Below are positions 8,486-18,113 of a DNA stretch of 64,000 nucleotides, piece after piece. Origin of the DNA: Bacillus aerolatus (GTDB taxonomy: Bacteria > Bacillota > Bacilli > Bacillales > Domibacillaceae). A model generated the notes under the pieces. It did not search any database. It saw only the letters and a program-made list of their open reading frames with translations, and was not told where the DNA came from. Numbering within the stretch: the stretch's first letter is position 1; each line of letters starts with the position of its first letter. The position numbers and the translations under genes were made by a program. Location: assembly GCF_009183655.1 (NCBI RefSeq), contig NZ_WEIO01000003.1:248001-312000 (forward strand), given 5' to 3'.

Positions 8486-8752
8486 ACGAATCCTTCCTTT
8501 CCGACAAGCCATTATGCATTTTCCCCAAGATGTAGATACACTTGTATTATCCCCATTTTGCGCTCAGAAAACTTTTGTTATCGACACCAAATTTTTAGGC
8601 GTTTTAAATAGTTTTTACTTGATTCATTGTATTATCGATTGTAAAAATGGGTGCAAATTAATTTTCCCTTTAACCTGTAGTCTTAATTTTTTTGTTAAGC
8701 TGATGAAAAGCCTATCTTTTAGAGGATTTACATGACATTTTTTCATGCAAAA
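8486..8752. other. Intergenic, 267 bp, no gene seen
   Basis: AT-rich, with short open frames only and no ribosome binding site in front of them. It holds the unassigned promoter region of the ZIP gene. Confidence 0.5.
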
Positions 8753-8787
8753 AAACCGGCAGAGAAAATCTTTTTCTCTGCCGGTTT
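8753..8787 (-). terminator. Terminator of the rbs operon
   Basis: Arms AAACCGGCAGAGAAAA (8753-8768) and TTTTCTCTGCCGGTTT (8772-8787); T-run on the minus strand. Directly after rbsB. Confidence 0.88.
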
Positions 8788-8798
8788 AGCTGTCCTTC

Positions 8799-9713
8799 TT
8801 ATTTTGTCACCATTTTCAGCGGTGCCGGAATATTTTTTTCGACTTTTTTTCCTTTCAGTGTATCTCCTGCCGCTTGAACGGCCAGTTCTCCGATAAGTTC
8901 CGGCTGCTGGGCAACTGTTGCCGTCAGCTGTCCGGACTTAACTGACTTAATGGCGTCTTCATTACCGTCAAAACCAATGACGAGCACGTCTTTACCCGAG
9001 CTTGCGATTGCTTCAATAGCGCCAAGAGCCATTTCATCATTATGGGCAAACACAGCCTGAATGTCAGGATGGCCTTGAAGAAGATTTTCCATCACTGTCA
9101 AACCTTTTGTCCGGTCAAAACCAGCTGTTTGCTTCGCGACAACGTCCAGCTTTTTGTCGGCTGTCAAATGGAAGCCTTTGCCGCGTTCACGTGTCGCTGA
9201 TGCTCCTGGCACACCTTCAAGCTCAGCGACTTTTGCTCCTTCACCAAGTTGATCAACGATAAAATCACCAGCTATTTGACCGCCTTTTACGTTATCGGAA
9301 GCAACAAGTGTGACGACGTCGCCTTTGTCAGCAGAACGATCAAGCGTAATAACAGGGATCCCGAGCGTGTTTGCTGACTGAACAGCAGTGGAAATGGCTG
9401 ATGAATCAGTTGGGTTAATGAGCAGCACGTCGACCCCTTTTTGCAGCAAGTCTTCCACGTCATTCACTTGTTTAGCTGAATCATTTTGAGCATCGATCAC
9501 AATCGTTTCCATGTTATGTTTTTTCGCTTCTTTCACGACTCCATCTTTCAAAGAAACAAAGAACGGATTGTTTAATGTAGAGATGGATAAACCTATTTTA
9601 ATGTTTTCCAGATTGTCCTTTTTCGCCGGTTTCGCCCATTCAGGAGGCTCGAGTGAGCATCCTCCCAACACAACAAGCGAAAACGACAGCAAGATGATCC
9701 ATAATTTTTTCAA
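8799..9713 (-). CDS. rbsB: Ribose ABC transporter substrate-binding lipoprotein
   Basis: 304 residues. Lipoprotein signal with lipobox LGGC (Cys19), so membrane-anchored outside the cell. The periplasmic-binding fold of the sugar type 1 family shows [16 protein letters not shown], the DAQND and LINPTDSSA elements, VTLVASDN, the [16 protein letters not shown] sugar-site loop and [12 protein letters not shown]. It captures ribose for RbsAC. It is the last gene of a six-gene operon, 12 bp after rbsC, with its own RBS, followed by a terminator. The gene order is as in B. subtilis. Confidence 0.95.
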   Translation of the reverse strand: MKKLWIILLSFSLVVLGGCSLEPPEWAKPAKKDNLENIKIGLSISTLNNPFFVSLKDGVVKEAKKHNMETIVIDAQNDSAKQVNDVEDLLQKGVDVLLINPTDSSAISTAVQSANTLGIPVITLDRSADKGDVVTLVASDNVKGGQIAGDFIVDQLGEGAKVAELEGVPGASATRERGKGFHLTADKKLDVVAKQTAGFDRTKGLTVMENLLQGHPDIQAVFAHNDEMALGAIEAIASSGKDVLVIGFDGNEDAIKSVKSGQLTATVAQQPELIGELAVQAAGDTLKGKKVEKNIPAPLKMVTK

Positions 9714-9725
9714 GTCGAGCCCCTC

Positions 9726-10676
9726 CTATGCAGCTTTTTTGCGGTCAATTAAGACGGCAATAACAATGACGATCCCTTTGACGACCATTTGGAAAAAGGA
9801 AGATACACCTAACAAATTCAGTCCATTATTAAGTGTGCCGATAATTAAAGCGCCTATCAGCGTGCCGACAATCAGCCCGCGGCCGCCGGAAAGGCTCGTG
9901 CCGCCGAGGACCACTGCCGCAATGGCATCGAGCTCATAAGACGTACCTGCAGTTGGCTGGGCTGAATTTAACCGGGACGTTAAAATCGCGCCGGCTAAAG
10001 CCGCAAGCAGACCGGCCAGTGAGTAAATCATAATTTTCACTCTAGGTACTTTAATTCCTGAAATCCAAGCTGCTTTTTCATTTCCGCCAATCGCATACGT
10101 TTGGCGCCCGAACGGAGTTTTATGAAGAATCACCCAAAGAACGGCGAAAGCAAGCATCATCGTCACAGCCGGTACAGGAATGCCGAGAAAGTAGCCGCGG
10201 CCGAACAGTTGAAATAAGTAGTTATCGCCGAGACCGGTAATCGGGTTTCCATCTGTATACACGAGCGTTAACCCACGATAAATTGTCATAGTTGCTAATG
10301 TAGCAATAAACGGCGCCATTTTTCCTTTTGTAATCAACAGGCCGTTCACTGCACCCATGACCGCTCCGAGTAAACAGCCAATCAAAATCGCCAGCATTGG
10401 ATCGATTCCTGAAACGATCATGCCGGCCATTAGCGCGCTTGACAGAGCTAAAATGGAACCGACAGATAAGTCAATGCCGCCTGTTAAAATAACGAACGTC
10501 ATCCCGTAGGCAATGAGCGCATTAATAGCCACTTGCCTTAACAAGTTTAAAATATTTAAAGGAGCTAAAAAGCTTGGATTTAAAATGGATACAATTAAGA
10601 CTAAAATAATTAATCCGAGCAGCGGCCCCAGTTTCTGAGTAAAGTCGTTAAATGGTTTTACTCCGGTTTTGTTCAT
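9726..10676 (-). CDS. rbsC: Ribose ABC transporter permease
   Basis: 316 residues from the start at 10676 (MNKTGVKPFND), chosen because AGGGGGGCAG lies just upstream, overlapping the rbsA stop region. About eight to ten membrane segments. Seen: GMTFVILTGGIDLSVGSILA (about 65-84) and the cytoplasmic EAA-like loop GGNEKAAWISGI typical of RbsC/AraH permeases, plus AVVLGGTSLSGGRG. It forms the membrane channel with RbsA. Only one base separates it from the rbsA stop, so translation is probably coupled. Confidence 0.95.
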   Translation of the reverse strand: MNKTGVKPFNDFTQKLGPLLGLIILVLIVSILNPSFLAPLNILNLLRQVAINALIAYGMTFVILTGGIDLSVGSILALSSALMAGMIVSGIDPMLAILIGCLLGAVMGAVNGLLITKGKMAPFIATLATMTIYRGLTLVYTDGNPITGLGDNYLFQLFGRGYFLGIPVPAVTMMLAFAVLWVILHKTPFGRQTYAIGGNEKAAWISGIKVPRVKIMIYSLAGLLAALAGAILTSRLNSAQPTAGTSYELDAIAAVVLGGTSLSGGRGLIVGTLIGALIIGTLNNGLNLLGVSSFFQMVVKGIVIVIAVLIDRKKAA

Positions 10677-10677
10677 G

Positions 10678-12168
10678 TTACTGCCCCCCTGTAGCAAGCG
10701 TCATAATTTTTTCCTGCGTCGCTTCTTCTTTCATCAGTTCCCCGCTCAGCTTTCCTTCATGGACAACGAGTATGCGGTCGCTCATGCCGAGTATTTCCGG
10801 CAGCTCAGAGGAGACCATAACAATCGCCACTCCGCGGTCTGTCAGTTCGTTCATCAGCGTATAAATCTCCCGCTTCGCCCCGACGTCCACGCCTCTTGTC
10901 GGTTCATCCAAAATAAGCACTTTCGGCCCAATGCCAATCCATTTGGCGAGTACAACCTTTTGTTGGTTTCCGCCTGATAAATTTTTAGCACTCGTTTCCG
11001 CTGATTCCGTTTTAATTGTTAATCGTTTAATGAGCATATCAACAAACTCTTGTTCATTTTTCCGATCAATCAAGCCTTTTAGAGCAAAGCTTTTCACACT
11101 CGGCAAAGCAATGTTTTCACGAATAGAAAAATCGAGAACAAGCCCTTCGTCTTTTCGGTCTTCCGTAATAAAGCCAATGCCTCTTTTCACGGCTTGGTCT
11201 GGTGAATGAATCACTGTTTTTTGACCGTTAATCAATAGTTCGCCGCCATCTGTTCGATCAAGTCCAAAAATTGCCCGCATGATTTCCGTCCGGCGGGCGC
11301 CCATTAAGCCTGAGACGCCGACAATCTCCCCGGCTCTCACGGAAAAGCTGATATTTTCGAACACACCTTTTCTCGTTAAATTTTTGACTTCGAGCACGGC
11401 TTCGCCAAGATCGGGCTGTCGCGCAGGAAAACGGTCTTCGAGTTCACGTCCAACCATTTTTTTAACGACTTCGTTAAAATTCGTGTCCACGATCCTTTTC
11501 GTATCGACAGTCTTGCCATCGCGCATGACAGTAATGCGGTCACATATAGTAAAGATCTCTTCCATCCGGTGAGAAATATAAACGATGGACACGCCTCTCT
11601 TGCGCAACGCGTGGATGACATCAAACAAAGTGGAAATCTCTCTTTCCGTTAAAGCGGCCGTCGGTTCGTCCATAATAATCACTTCTGCATTCGTCATAAG
11701 TGCTTTCGCAATTTCAATCATTTGCTGCTGGCCAACTGAACAAGCCCCCGCCTCCTGTTCAAGCGGAATAGTGACGGATAATTTCTCAAATTGCTCTTTC
11801 GCAAGCGCCTTCATTTCTCTCGCTTTCAATAGCCCGAACGCATTTTTTCGTTCTCGCCCGATAAATAAGTTTTCGAGCACGGTCATATCCGGCCACACAT
11901 TTAATTCCTGATGAATGAAAGCGACGCCGCCTGTTTCTGCCTCGTTTGGGCTGGAAAAATAACGCTCTTGTCCGTTTATTAAAATCGTTCCTTCGTCCAG
12001 CGAGTGAAGACCCGTCAAAAGATTCATGAGCGTGGACTTTCCTGCTCCATTTTCACCCATAAGTGCATGAACTTCACCTGGAAGCAAATCAAAATCAACT
12101 CCAGTAAGCACCTTGTTTTTCCCGAACGCTTTATGGATATTTTTCATTTCAACTTGCATGATACTCAC
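10678..12168 (-). CDS. rbsA: Ribose ABC transporter ATP-binding protein, two cassettes
   Basis: 496 residues. The N-terminal cassette is complete: Walker [10 protein letters not shown] (about 38-46), signature [15 protein letters not shown], Walker [12 protein letters not shown]. The C-terminal cassette has a degenerate Walker A ([16 protein letters not shown]) but intact [14 protein letters not shown] and [12 protein letters not shown], the normal state for RbsA. It energises ribose import. It lies six bases after rbsD, with RBS AGAAAGAGGTGAG. Confidence 0.96.
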   Translation of the reverse strand: MSIMQVEMKNIHKAFGKNKVLTGVDFDLLPGEVHALMGENGAGKSTLMNLLTGLHSLDEGTILINGQERYFSSPNEAETGGVAFIHQELNVWPDMTVLENLFIGRERKNAFGLLKAREMKALAKEQFEKLSVTIPLEQEAGACSVGQQQMIEIAKALMTNAEVIIMDEPTAALTEREISTLFDVIHALRKRGVSIVYISHRMEEIFTICDRITVMRDGKTVDTKRIVDTNFNEVVKKMVGRELEDRFPARQPDLGEAVLEVKNLTRKGVFENISFSVRAGEIVGVSGLMGARRTEIMRAIFGLDRTDGGELLINGQKTVIHSPDQAVKRGIGFITEDRKDEGLVLDFSIRENIALPSVKSFALKGLIDRKNEQEFVDMLIKRLTIKTESAETSAKNLSGGNQQKVVLAKWIGIGPKVLILDEPTRGVDVGAKREIYTLMNELTDRGVAIVMVSSELPEILGMSDRILVVHEGKLSGELMKEEATQEKIMTLATGGQ

Positions 12169-12174
12169 CTCTTT

Positions 12175-12570
12175 CTAGAAGATAACACCTGCCTGTAAGA
12201 TACAATTGGCATATGGAGAAGCTTCTCCGGTCCGGATCACTGCTTTTGCCTGCTTCGTTAAAACTTTGAATACTTCATGGGTCACCCACTCTAGTTCTGT
12301 ATCTGAAAATTTCTTTTTCATATAATCGAAGGCCGGTTCATTGGCCGCTTTTACTTCATCGGCCATTGTCACCTTTTCGATCACCATGTCAGCTGCTACC
12401 GCTTCCACTGTTTGTTCAAAGCTCGGTACGCCAAGCGTTAATGCCAGGTCAATTTTTTGGACACCATCCGGAACAGGCAAGCCGGCATCTGCTATCACAA
12501 TATAATCGGTATGGCCAAGATCAGTCAGCACTTTAGTGATATGGCTGTTCAACATTCCGTGCTTTTTCAT
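12175..12570 (-). CDS. rbsD: D-ribose pyranase
   Basis: 131 residues, the family length. It interconverts beta-pyranose and beta-furanose forms of ribose so that RbsK can use it. Seen: the opening [22 protein letters not shown] with the conserved catalytic His, [12 protein letters not shown], and the C-terminal [18 protein letters not shown]. The first base overlaps the last base of rbsK, indicating coupled translation. Confidence 0.95.
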   Translation of the reverse strand: MKKHGMLNSHITKVLTDLGHTDYIVIADAGLPVPDGVQKIDLALTLGVPSFEQTVEAVAADMVIEKVTMADEVKAANEPAFDYMKKKFSDTELEWVTHEVFKVLTKQAKAVIRTGEASPYANCILQAGVIF

Positions 12571-13448
12571 TACAAGCTCTCCTCTACTTCTTTCCTTGAC
12601 GGCATGCCGCCTTGTGCGCCGAATTTAGTGACGGATAAAGAAGCAGCGCGGTTAGCAAATCGCAAGCTTTCTTCGATCGTTTTTCCTTCCGCTAAAGCAA
12701 CGGCAAGCGCCGCATTGAATGTATCTCCTGCTCCTGTTGTGTCGACTGCTTCGACCGGGTAAGAGGGGACGAGAACTTCGTTTTCTCCGTTAAAGTAACG
12801 GACGCCGCGTTTACCTTCTGTAATAAATACTTTTTCAGGATATTTCTTCAGTGCTTCTTCCTGACTGATTCCAGCAAACAGTAAAGCGGCTTCATGTTCG
12901 TTCGGTGTGATATAAGCTGCTTTCTCTAGCACGCTTTCGCTTATTGGACGGGCAGGAGCCGGGTTTAAAAGGAGCGGTACTCCTAGTTCCTGACAAAGCT
13001 CCGCTGCATACTCCACCGTTTCAACCGGGATTTCCTGTTGAATCATCACGATATCTGCCTGCTCAACGATCGCTCTCGCTTTTTGCACATAATCAGGAGT
13101 AATGGCATCGTTCGCTCCTTTAACAAAGACTATGCTATTATCACCTTCTGCCAAAATAATGTGGGCTGTTCCGCTTTCCATATGTGTAACCGGTTCCACA
13201 TAATCCGTAGTTACACCATTTTCTTCAAAGTTTTGGATGATCGCTTTTCCATAATGATCGTCCCCGACACAGCCGATCATATATACATCCGCCCCAAGCC
13301 TTGCCGCAGCAACAGCCTGGTTCGCTCCTTTTCCGCCAGGGACGGTTTTGAATGCCTCTCCAAGCACTGTTTCCCCTGCACCCGGACGCTTTGTTGAAGT
13401 GACGACTAAGTCCATAGATGAACTGCCGATTACCGCTATTTTAACCAT
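12570..13448 (-). CDS. rbsK: Ribokinase
   Basis: 292 residues, PfkB family. It phosphorylates ribose with ATP to ribose 5-phosphate. Seen: the sugar-site motif [18 protein letters not shown] (about 37-54), the lid [14 protein letters not shown], and the PfkB signature [15 protein letters not shown] (about 243-257) with the catalytic Asp in GAGD. It overlaps rbsR by eight bases and rbsD by one, so rbsRKD are translationally coupled. Confidence 0.96.
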   Translation of the reverse strand: MVKIAVIGSSSMDLVVTSTKRPGAGETVLGEAFKTVPGGKGANQAVAAARLGADVYMIGCVGDDHYGKAIIQNFEENGVTTDYVEPVTHMESGTAHIILAEGDNSIVFVKGANDAITPDYVQKARAIVEQADIVMIQQEIPVETVEYAAELCQELGVPLLLNPAPARPISESVLEKAAYITPNEHEAALLFAGISQEEALKKYPEKVFITEGKRGVRYFNGENEVLVPSYPVEAVDTTGAGDTFNAALAVALAEGKTIEESLRFANRAASLSVTKFGAQGGMPSRKEVEESL

Positions 13449-14430
13449 GTTCCTTCACCTTCCTCGTTGTGTTTCTTTCTACAAATGTAACCGGCAGCTG
13501 AATGTGCTGTGCAGTTACTTGTTCTTTTTTTATTAATTTTAGTAAAAGCTGGGCGGCTTGGCTGCCCATTTCATAGGCTGGCTGCCTGATCGTTGATAAC
13601 GAAGGAAATAAAAGCCGGCTGAGTGGAATGTCATCGAACCCGATGATTTGCACCTCTTCGGGAATTGACTTTCCAATCCTTAATGCTTCATGCAGTACCG
13701 CCGCCGCCGTTATATCATTGCTTGCAATAATTCCATCTGTAGTGGCATAGCAGCTAAAAAGCTCTTTTGCCCGCTGCTCCGCTTCTTCATAAGTAAAAGA
13801 AGTGGTGTGAATAACATGGAAGTCCACATTTGAATTTCCGAGCACTTCCATGGCTCCTTGAAATCTATCTTGAACAGGCTGAATGTGACTGGGGCCTTTT
13901 AACACCGTAACCTTATGGCTGCCGCGCTTAATTAACTCGCGTGCAGCTATTCTTCCGCCTTCTTTGCCATCTGCATAGACGGTGTAGCTGCCATCATGCG
14001 TCCGGTCAAGCAGCACGGTCGGGAGCGCCGGCGGCTTATCATTTAATTCCTTGGACGCTTGAGTGGCCGAAATAAGGCCGACGACCTGGTTTTGCAAAAA
14101 CGTGTGAATGTATGCCTGCTCTTTTACCGGATCTTCATCACTGTTTCCAAATAAAAGCCGGAACCCCTGCTTTTGAAGTTCGTCCTCCACGCCTCTTGCC
14201 AATTCGGGAAAAAAAGGATTTGTAATATCGGGAAGCAAAAGACCAACAAGCCGGGACTCTCTTTTAAATAAAGATCGTGCCACTTCATTCGGACTGTAAT
14301 TTAATTGTTGAATCGCCTGCACGACTTTTGCCCTTGTTTCCTCGTGGACATAGCCTTTTTCGTTCAGCACACGCGAAACGGTGGCGACGGATACGCCCGA
14401 CTTTTGGGCGACATCTTTAATCGTTGCCAT
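13441..14430 (-). CDS. rbsR: LacI-family ribose operon repressor
   Basis: 329 residues. N-terminal LacI helix-turn-helix and hinge: MATIKDVAQKSGVSVATVSR then VLNEKGYVHEET, with YSPNEVARSL at the hinge. A periplasmic-binding-type effector domain follows (LLLPDITNPFFPELARGVE, IGFDDIPLSRLLFPSLSTIRQP). It is expected to repress the rbs operon and release on ribose (family knowledge). The ATG at 14430 is preferred over the adjacent TTG because of spacing from GAGAGGGG. First gene of the operon, with the cre-type operator immediately upstream. Confidence 0.93.
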   Translation of the reverse strand: MATIKDVAQKSGVSVATVSRVLNEKGYVHEETRAKVVQAIQQLNYSPNEVARSLFKRESRLVGLLLPDITNPFFPELARGVEDELQKQGFRLLFGNSDEDPVKEQAYIHTFLQNQVVGLISATQASKELNDKPPALPTVLLDRTHDGSYTVYADGKEGGRIAARELIKRGSHKVTVLKGPSHIQPVQDRFQGAMEVLGNSNVDFHVIHTTSFTYEEAEQRAKELFSCYATTDGIIASNDITAAAVLHEALRIGKSIPEEVQIIGFDDIPLSRLLFPSLSTIRQPAYEMGSQAAQLLLKLIKKEQVTAQHIQLPVTFVERNTTRKVKEHG

Positions 14431-14450
14431 CAACTGTTCCCCTCTCTATA

Positions 14451-14464
14451 TGTAACCGTTTACA
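14451..14464 (-). promoter_or_regulatory. cre / LacI-type operator of the rbs operon
   Basis: On the minus strand it reads TGTAAACGGTTACA, matching the catabolite-responsive element consensus for CcpA and the LacI-family palindrome with a central CG. It lies 21 bp upstream of rbsR. CcpA, RbsR or both could bind. Confidence 0.88.
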
Positions 14465-14696
14465 CATAATTTATCATAACTTTAAAGTAAACGCAATTTA
14501 AAATTTTTGGCAGATACACTCAATTAAAAATCGTGAAGCGCTACTTTTATGTTTCGTCGTTTCTTGTCGCCTCAGTCAACTGTATTTTATAAGTGCAGAG
14601 ATTTTCCCTTGCGCCAACCTTGTTGCTCTGGACCCACTCGATTTTTTACTGATATGCTTAATTGAAGAAAAAGATTATACTCACGGAGGCATGAAA

Positions 14697-15566
14697 ATGG
14701 ATACTTACGATGAATTAAAAAAAGGAGAAAAAGGCGCCTGGCTTAGCATCGCTGCTTATATTTTCCTTTCCTTACTGAAGCTCACGGCCGGCTACATCGG
14801 CCACTCGAAAGCTTTGCAGGCAGATGGTCTGAATAACTCAACAGACGTCATTGCTTCAATCGCTATCTTAATTGGACTTAAAATTGCCCGCAAGCCCCCT
14901 GATGAAGATCATCATTACGGTCATTTCCGCGCGGAAACGATTGCCTCTTTAATTGCGGCTTTTATTATGATCAGTGTCGGCTTCCAAGTCCTTCTCGAAG
15001 CGGGGCGCTCGTTCTTTTTAAAAGAAGAAGAAACGCCGGACATGCTTACTGCCTGGGTGGCCATTTTCAGTGCGGGCGTCATGTATATGGTGTATCGATA
15101 CAACCTTCATTTAGCTAAAAAAATTAACAGCCAATCCATTATGGCGGCAGCTTTAGACAACCGCTCGGACTCCTTAGTGAGCATCGGGGCCTTCATCGGC
15201 ATTATCGGATCGCAGTTTGGTTTAGGCTGGCTCGACGTTTTAACGGCTTTTATCGTCGGCCTCATCATTATGAAAACTGCATGGGATATTTTCAAACAAG
15301 CGACACACGCATTAACGGACGGGTTTGATCAGGATCTCATTGAAGAAATACGGATAACAATTGCCCACGTATCCCAAGTACAGCATGTACGCAGCGTAAA
15401 AGCCCGGATGCACGGCAACTTCACGCTTGTCGATGTAATCGTGACCGTCGATCCGCAGTTGAACGTTGTTGACAGCCACTTCATAACCGAGCAAATCGAA
15501 GACATTTTGTTGAAAAAATATAATATTAGAGATGCGAATATTCATATTGAACCGGGCACTAATTAA
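14697..15566 (+). CDS. Cation diffusion facilitator (CDF) family metal exporter
   Basis: 289 residues: six membrane segments then a cytoplasmic ferredoxin-like domain (IAHVSQVQHVRSVKARMHG, IEPGTN end). It exports divalent metal against protons. Seen: TM2 ADGLNNSTDV, the HHYGHFRAETIA motif after TM2, and TM5 site DNRSD. Zinc exporters usually have HxxxD in TM5; here it is DxxxD with Asn in the TM2 site, a pattern found in manganese exporters (B. subtilis MneP/MneS type). Mn2+ is therefore the favoured but unproven substrate. The start is 14697: GGAGG is seven bases upstream, whereas the ATG at 14691 is only one base away. Confidence 0.87.
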   Translation: MDTYDELKKGEKGAWLSIAAYIFLSLLKLTAGYIGHSKALQADGLNNSTDVIASIAILIGLKIARKPPDEDHHYGHFRAETIASLIAAFIMISVGFQVLLEAGRSFFLKEEETPDMLTAWVAIFSAGVMYMVYRYNLHLAKKINSQSIMAAALDNRSDSLVSIGAFIGIIGSQFGLGWLDVLTAFIVGLIIMKTAWDIFKQATHALTDGFDQDLIEEIRITIAHVSQVQHVRSVKARMHGNFTLVDVIVTVDPQLNVVDSHFITEQIEDILLKKYNIRDANIHIEPGTN

Positions 15567-15576
15567 CGCCCGACGT

Positions 15577-15612
15577 AAAAAAATCCCTGCGCACATGCAC
15601 AGGGATTTTTTT
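15577..15612. terminator. Bidirectional terminator
   Basis: Perfect 13-bp arms AAAAAAATCCCTG (15577-15589) and CAGGGATTTTTTT (15600-15612) between converging genes. Confidence 0.9.
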
Positions 15613-15621
15613 CATCATTTT

Positions 15622-16518
15622 CTATTTCAAAGTCATTTCTACCTGAACAGGATAGTGGTCACTTGGAAATTGGCCATTTTTTGTCCAGTCATTGATTTCG
15701 GCTTTTTTCACACCGATATTTCCTTTAGAAAGAACCCAGTCTATCCGATTTCCTTCTCCTCCTCCTGATGGATCTTTAAATCCGTTAAACGTACCAATGT
15801 GACTATTCACCTGTGTGTCTGCCACTTCCCATGTATCTGCGAATAATCCCTTGCTTGTCAAAAGTTGATGAGGCAAAGTATCGGGCTTTGCATTAAAATC
15901 ACCTGTTAAAATAACCGGTAATGATTGATCGAATGAAGATACTTTTTCATTGATCAGTTCCGCGCTTTTTTCTCGGGCATTTGCCGATTGGTGATCGAAG
16001 TGAGTGTTCACAAAATAAAATTGTTTTCCTGTTTTCTTTTCTTGAAATTTTACCCATGTGGCCATTCGTGGAATGCTATTTCCCCATGTAGCCGAACCAA
16101 TCACTTGAGGTGTATCAGACAACCAGAAGTGATCCCACTCAAGCGGAATAAAACGCTGTTTATTGAAATAAATAGCCATAAATTCTCCTTTACTTCCGCC
16201 AAGCCGCCCAAGTCCAATCCAGTCATAGCCGGGAAGAGCGGCTCCTACATCCGCCACCTGCTTATATACCGCTTCTTGTGTTCCGATAATATCGGGATTT
16301 TCCTTGCGAATCAGCTGCTTGACCGTCGGAAGACGCTCAGCCCATGTATGAGGTGAAGGGTCATTGTTATTCAAATAACGCAAATTAAACGACATGACAT
16401 TAAGGTTCAGCTCTTTTTCCTTTGTAGCCGCACTTGCCTCAACCCAGCCAAAAAGAGAACTTCCTGCCATAACGAAAGCCAGAAGCAGCATACCAGCCGC
16501 TTTCCACACATTTTTCAT
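15622..16518 (-). CDS. Secreted endonuclease/exonuclease/phosphatase family protein
   Basis: 298 residues. A signal peptide (MKNVWKAAGMLLLAFVMAGS, cleavage near VEASAA) implies export. EEP-fold motifs: NVMSFNLRY (metal-site Asn, about 41), DIIGTQEA (catalytic Glu, about 77), VNTHFDHQS (His/Asp), LTGDFNAKPD (about 198), NRIDWVLSK and the terminal SDHYPVQVEM with catalytic Asp-His. It hydrolyses phosphodiesters or phosphomonoesters; the substrate is open (nucleic acid, sphingolipid or sugar phosphate). RBS GGGAGGAAAA. Monocistronic. Confidence 0.87.
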   Translation of the reverse strand: MKNVWKAAGMLLLAFVMAGSSLFGWVEASAATKEKELNLNVMSFNLRYLNNNDPSPHTWAERLPTVKQLIRKENPDIIGTQEAVYKQVADVGAALPGYDWIGLGRLGGSKGEFMAIYFNKQRFIPLEWDHFWLSDTPQVIGSATWGNSIPRMATWVKFQEKKTGKQFYFVNTHFDHQSANAREKSAELINEKVSSFDQSLPVILTGDFNAKPDTLPHQLLTSKGLFADTWEVADTQVNSHIGTFNGFKDPSGGGEGNRIDWVLSKGNIGVKKAEINDWTKNGQFPSDHYPVQVEMTLK

Positions 16519-16646
16519 TTTATTTTCCTCCCTTAATTAAGCTTGTCTACATTGTAGAGAACTAATATTAAAGAAATTATGGGAATGTTTTAAAAAAATG
16601 TATAGAAACTGCTGTGTTTTTGTAAAAGGGTAACATATAGCTTATC

Positions 16647-16682
16647 AAAAAGAGGAGCCTATACAAGGCCCCTCTTTTTTTC
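16647..16682 (-). terminator. Terminator downstream of a small gene
   Basis: Arms AAAAAGAGGAGCC (16647-16659) and GGCCCCTCTTTTTT (16667-16680), one mismatch. Either strand ends in T-rich sequence. It lies 30 bp after the 38-residue minus-strand reading frame. Confidence 0.7.
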
Positions 16683-16711
16683 TATATGCTATTTCGATCC
16701 AGCCCGCCAGT

Positions 16712-16828
16712 TCATGCCCCATCCATTTGCTGACGTCCCGGGAAATATTCTAAGAGCTTTTTGTTTGTGGAACGGATCATTTCATCTCTGTACTTGGAAA
16801 TAAAGATACTTCTATTTGTTAATTTCAT
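16712..16828 (-). CDS. Small basic protein, 38 aa
   Basis: Short frame with ATG at 16828, TGA at 16712, encoding MKLTNRSIFISKYRDEMIRS and a further 18 residues ending QQMDGA. It is basic, with a mixed N-terminal beta/helix-like segment and no membrane span. GAGGAGCT lies nine bases upstream, and a terminator follows about 30 bp downstream, so it forms a plausible transcription unit of its own. It lies just downstream of the SAICAR-synthase-like gene on the same strand and might be read from the same message. Not recognised. Confidence 0.5.
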   Translation of the reverse strand: MKLTNRSIFISKYRDEMIRSTNKKLLEYFPGRQQMDGA

Positions 16829-16877
16829 CAAAACAGCTCCTCATGCAAATAAGAATGCACTCGGAGCTGCTTTGATT

Positions 16878-17561
16878 TTATTTTTCCAGCATGAACTTTT
16901 CCAGCTGAAGCGGTTCTATGTATTCCCCTTGTTTATACGCTCTCATATTCCCGCCGGAAATCTCGTCAATCAACACAATTTGTCCGTCTTGCGTGCGGCC
17001 AAATTCAAATTTAATATCATATAAGTCTATGTCTTTTTTAGCGAGTTCTTCTTTGACAGTACCGGCGATTTTTTTCGTTACGTCTTTCAGCTCTTTGTAC
17101 TCATTGCTTGAGAGAATGCCGAGCATATCGAGTGCGTCTTCTGAAATCGGAGGATCTTGGCGCTCATCATCTTTCAATGTCACTTCCACGAATGCGTCAA
17201 GCGGCTGTCCTTCTTCTGCATACATACCGTAGCGGCGCAGGAAGCTGCCGACTGCTCTGTAACGGCAAATAACTTCAAGACCTTTGCCAAATACAGTGGC
17301 CGGCTTCACTGTCATTGTTGCTTCTTCGATATCCGCATCAATGTAGTGAGTGGGGATGCCTTTTTCTTTTAAAATTTCAAAAAAGTGTTTCGTCAGTTTA
17401 AGTCCAGCCCGGCCTGCACCTTCCATCGTTAAGCCGACTGTGTTCGCTCCAGGATCAAATACACCGTTTTCACCTGTCACATCATCCTTAAACTTTAATA
17501 AATAATTCCCGTCTTCGAGTTCATACACATCTTTCGTTTTGCCTTTATAAATGAGTTTCAC
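16878..17561 (-). CDS. purC: SAICAR synthase-like protein, orphan purC paralog
   Basis: 227 residues. SAICAR synthetase joins CAIR and aspartate with ATP in purine synthesis. Seen: ATP-site opening YKGKTKDVYELEDGNYLLKF, VICRYRAVGSFLRRYG (about 99-114, the SAICAR signature region), DIKFEFGRTQDGQIVLIDE (about 180-198) and GGNMRAYKQGE. The opening (KDDVTGENGVFDPGANT) differs from the canonical Bacillus PurC of the pur operon and matches a divergent branch seen as second copies in Firmicutes, as I recall it. No other pur gene is near, so it may be a second copy or have a side role. GTG start after AAAGGGGATGAC. No purine-riboswitch core was seen upstream. Confidence 0.75.
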   Translation of the reverse strand: MKLIYKGKTKDVYELEDGNYLLKFKDDVTGENGVFDPGANTVGLTMEGAGRAGLKLTKHFFEILKEKGIPTHYIDADIEEATMTVKPATVFGKGLEVICRYRAVGSFLRRYGMYAEEGQPLDAFVEVTLKDDERQDPPISEDALDMLGILSSNEYKELKDVTKKIAGTVKEELAKKDIDLYDIKFEFGRTQDGQIVLIDEISGGNMRAYKQGEYIEPLQLEKFMLEK

Positions 17562-17649
17562 GAAGTCATCCCCTTTAACAGTTTTTTGAAACCTCTTTTA
17601 TTATGCATGATTTTTTTAAAAAAATTAATAGCAGATGAACATTTTTTTC

Positions 17650-17663
17650 TGTCAGTTCTGACA
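17650..17663. repeat. 14-bp dyad TGTCAGTTCTGACA
   Basis: Perfect 6-bp arms around TT, between the kinase remnant and the purC-like gene. It could be an operator or a weak terminator; no T-run follows. Confidence 0.4.
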
Positions 17664-17701
17664 AATACTGCTTCCAAAGAGAATTCTGAGACACCCCTTG
17701 T

Positions 17702-18055
17702 TTAATAAATTGTATCAAGAACAACAGTGACTTTAAACAAGTCGCCGTCTACTTCGATGTCGAGAGCGCCGTCGTGCAAGTCAATGATCGATTTAGCAAT
17801 AGCAAGTCCAAGTCCGGAGCCTTCTGTGTGGCGGGAGCGGTCCCCGCGTTTAAACCGTTCAAACATTTCGTCAACATTGTCGCCAAGTTCGTACTTTGTC
17901 ACGTTTTTAAATGTGATGACAGCTTGGCCGCCAGCTGTTTTCATAGAATTATATACTCTTGTATTTCCCAAGGAATATTTCAAAATGTTGCCGATCAAAT
18001 GATCAAATACACGCCATATCTTTTGACCGTCCACTAAGGCAAAGTTATCCGCCAC
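17702..18055 (-). pseudogene. Sensor histidine kinase, C-terminal remnant
   Basis: 117 codons carrying only the HATPase part of a sensor kinase: N box DHLIGNILKYS (about 18-28), ATP-lid and F-box area FERFKRGDRSRHTEG and G2 box GSGLGLAIAKSI (about 80-91). There is no sensor, membrane or phosphoacceptor (H-box) region, and an in-frame TAA stands four codons before the first possible GTG. No response regulator is adjacent. I read it as the 3' remnant of a deleted two-component kinase gene; expression as a small ATPase cannot be excluded. Confidence 0.75.
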
Positions 18056-18085
18056 GCGATTATTTTATAGTTTCCTAGTCATAAA

Positions 18086-18110
18086 AAACCTGCCCTTCTC
18101 CGGCAGGTTT
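18086..18110 (-). terminator. Terminator of the SIR2 gene
   Basis: Arms AAACCTGCC (18086-18094) and GGCAGGTTT (18102-18110), followed by TTTTTTAT on the minus strand, four bases after the stop codon. Confidence 0.85.
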
Positions 18111-18113
18111 CCA

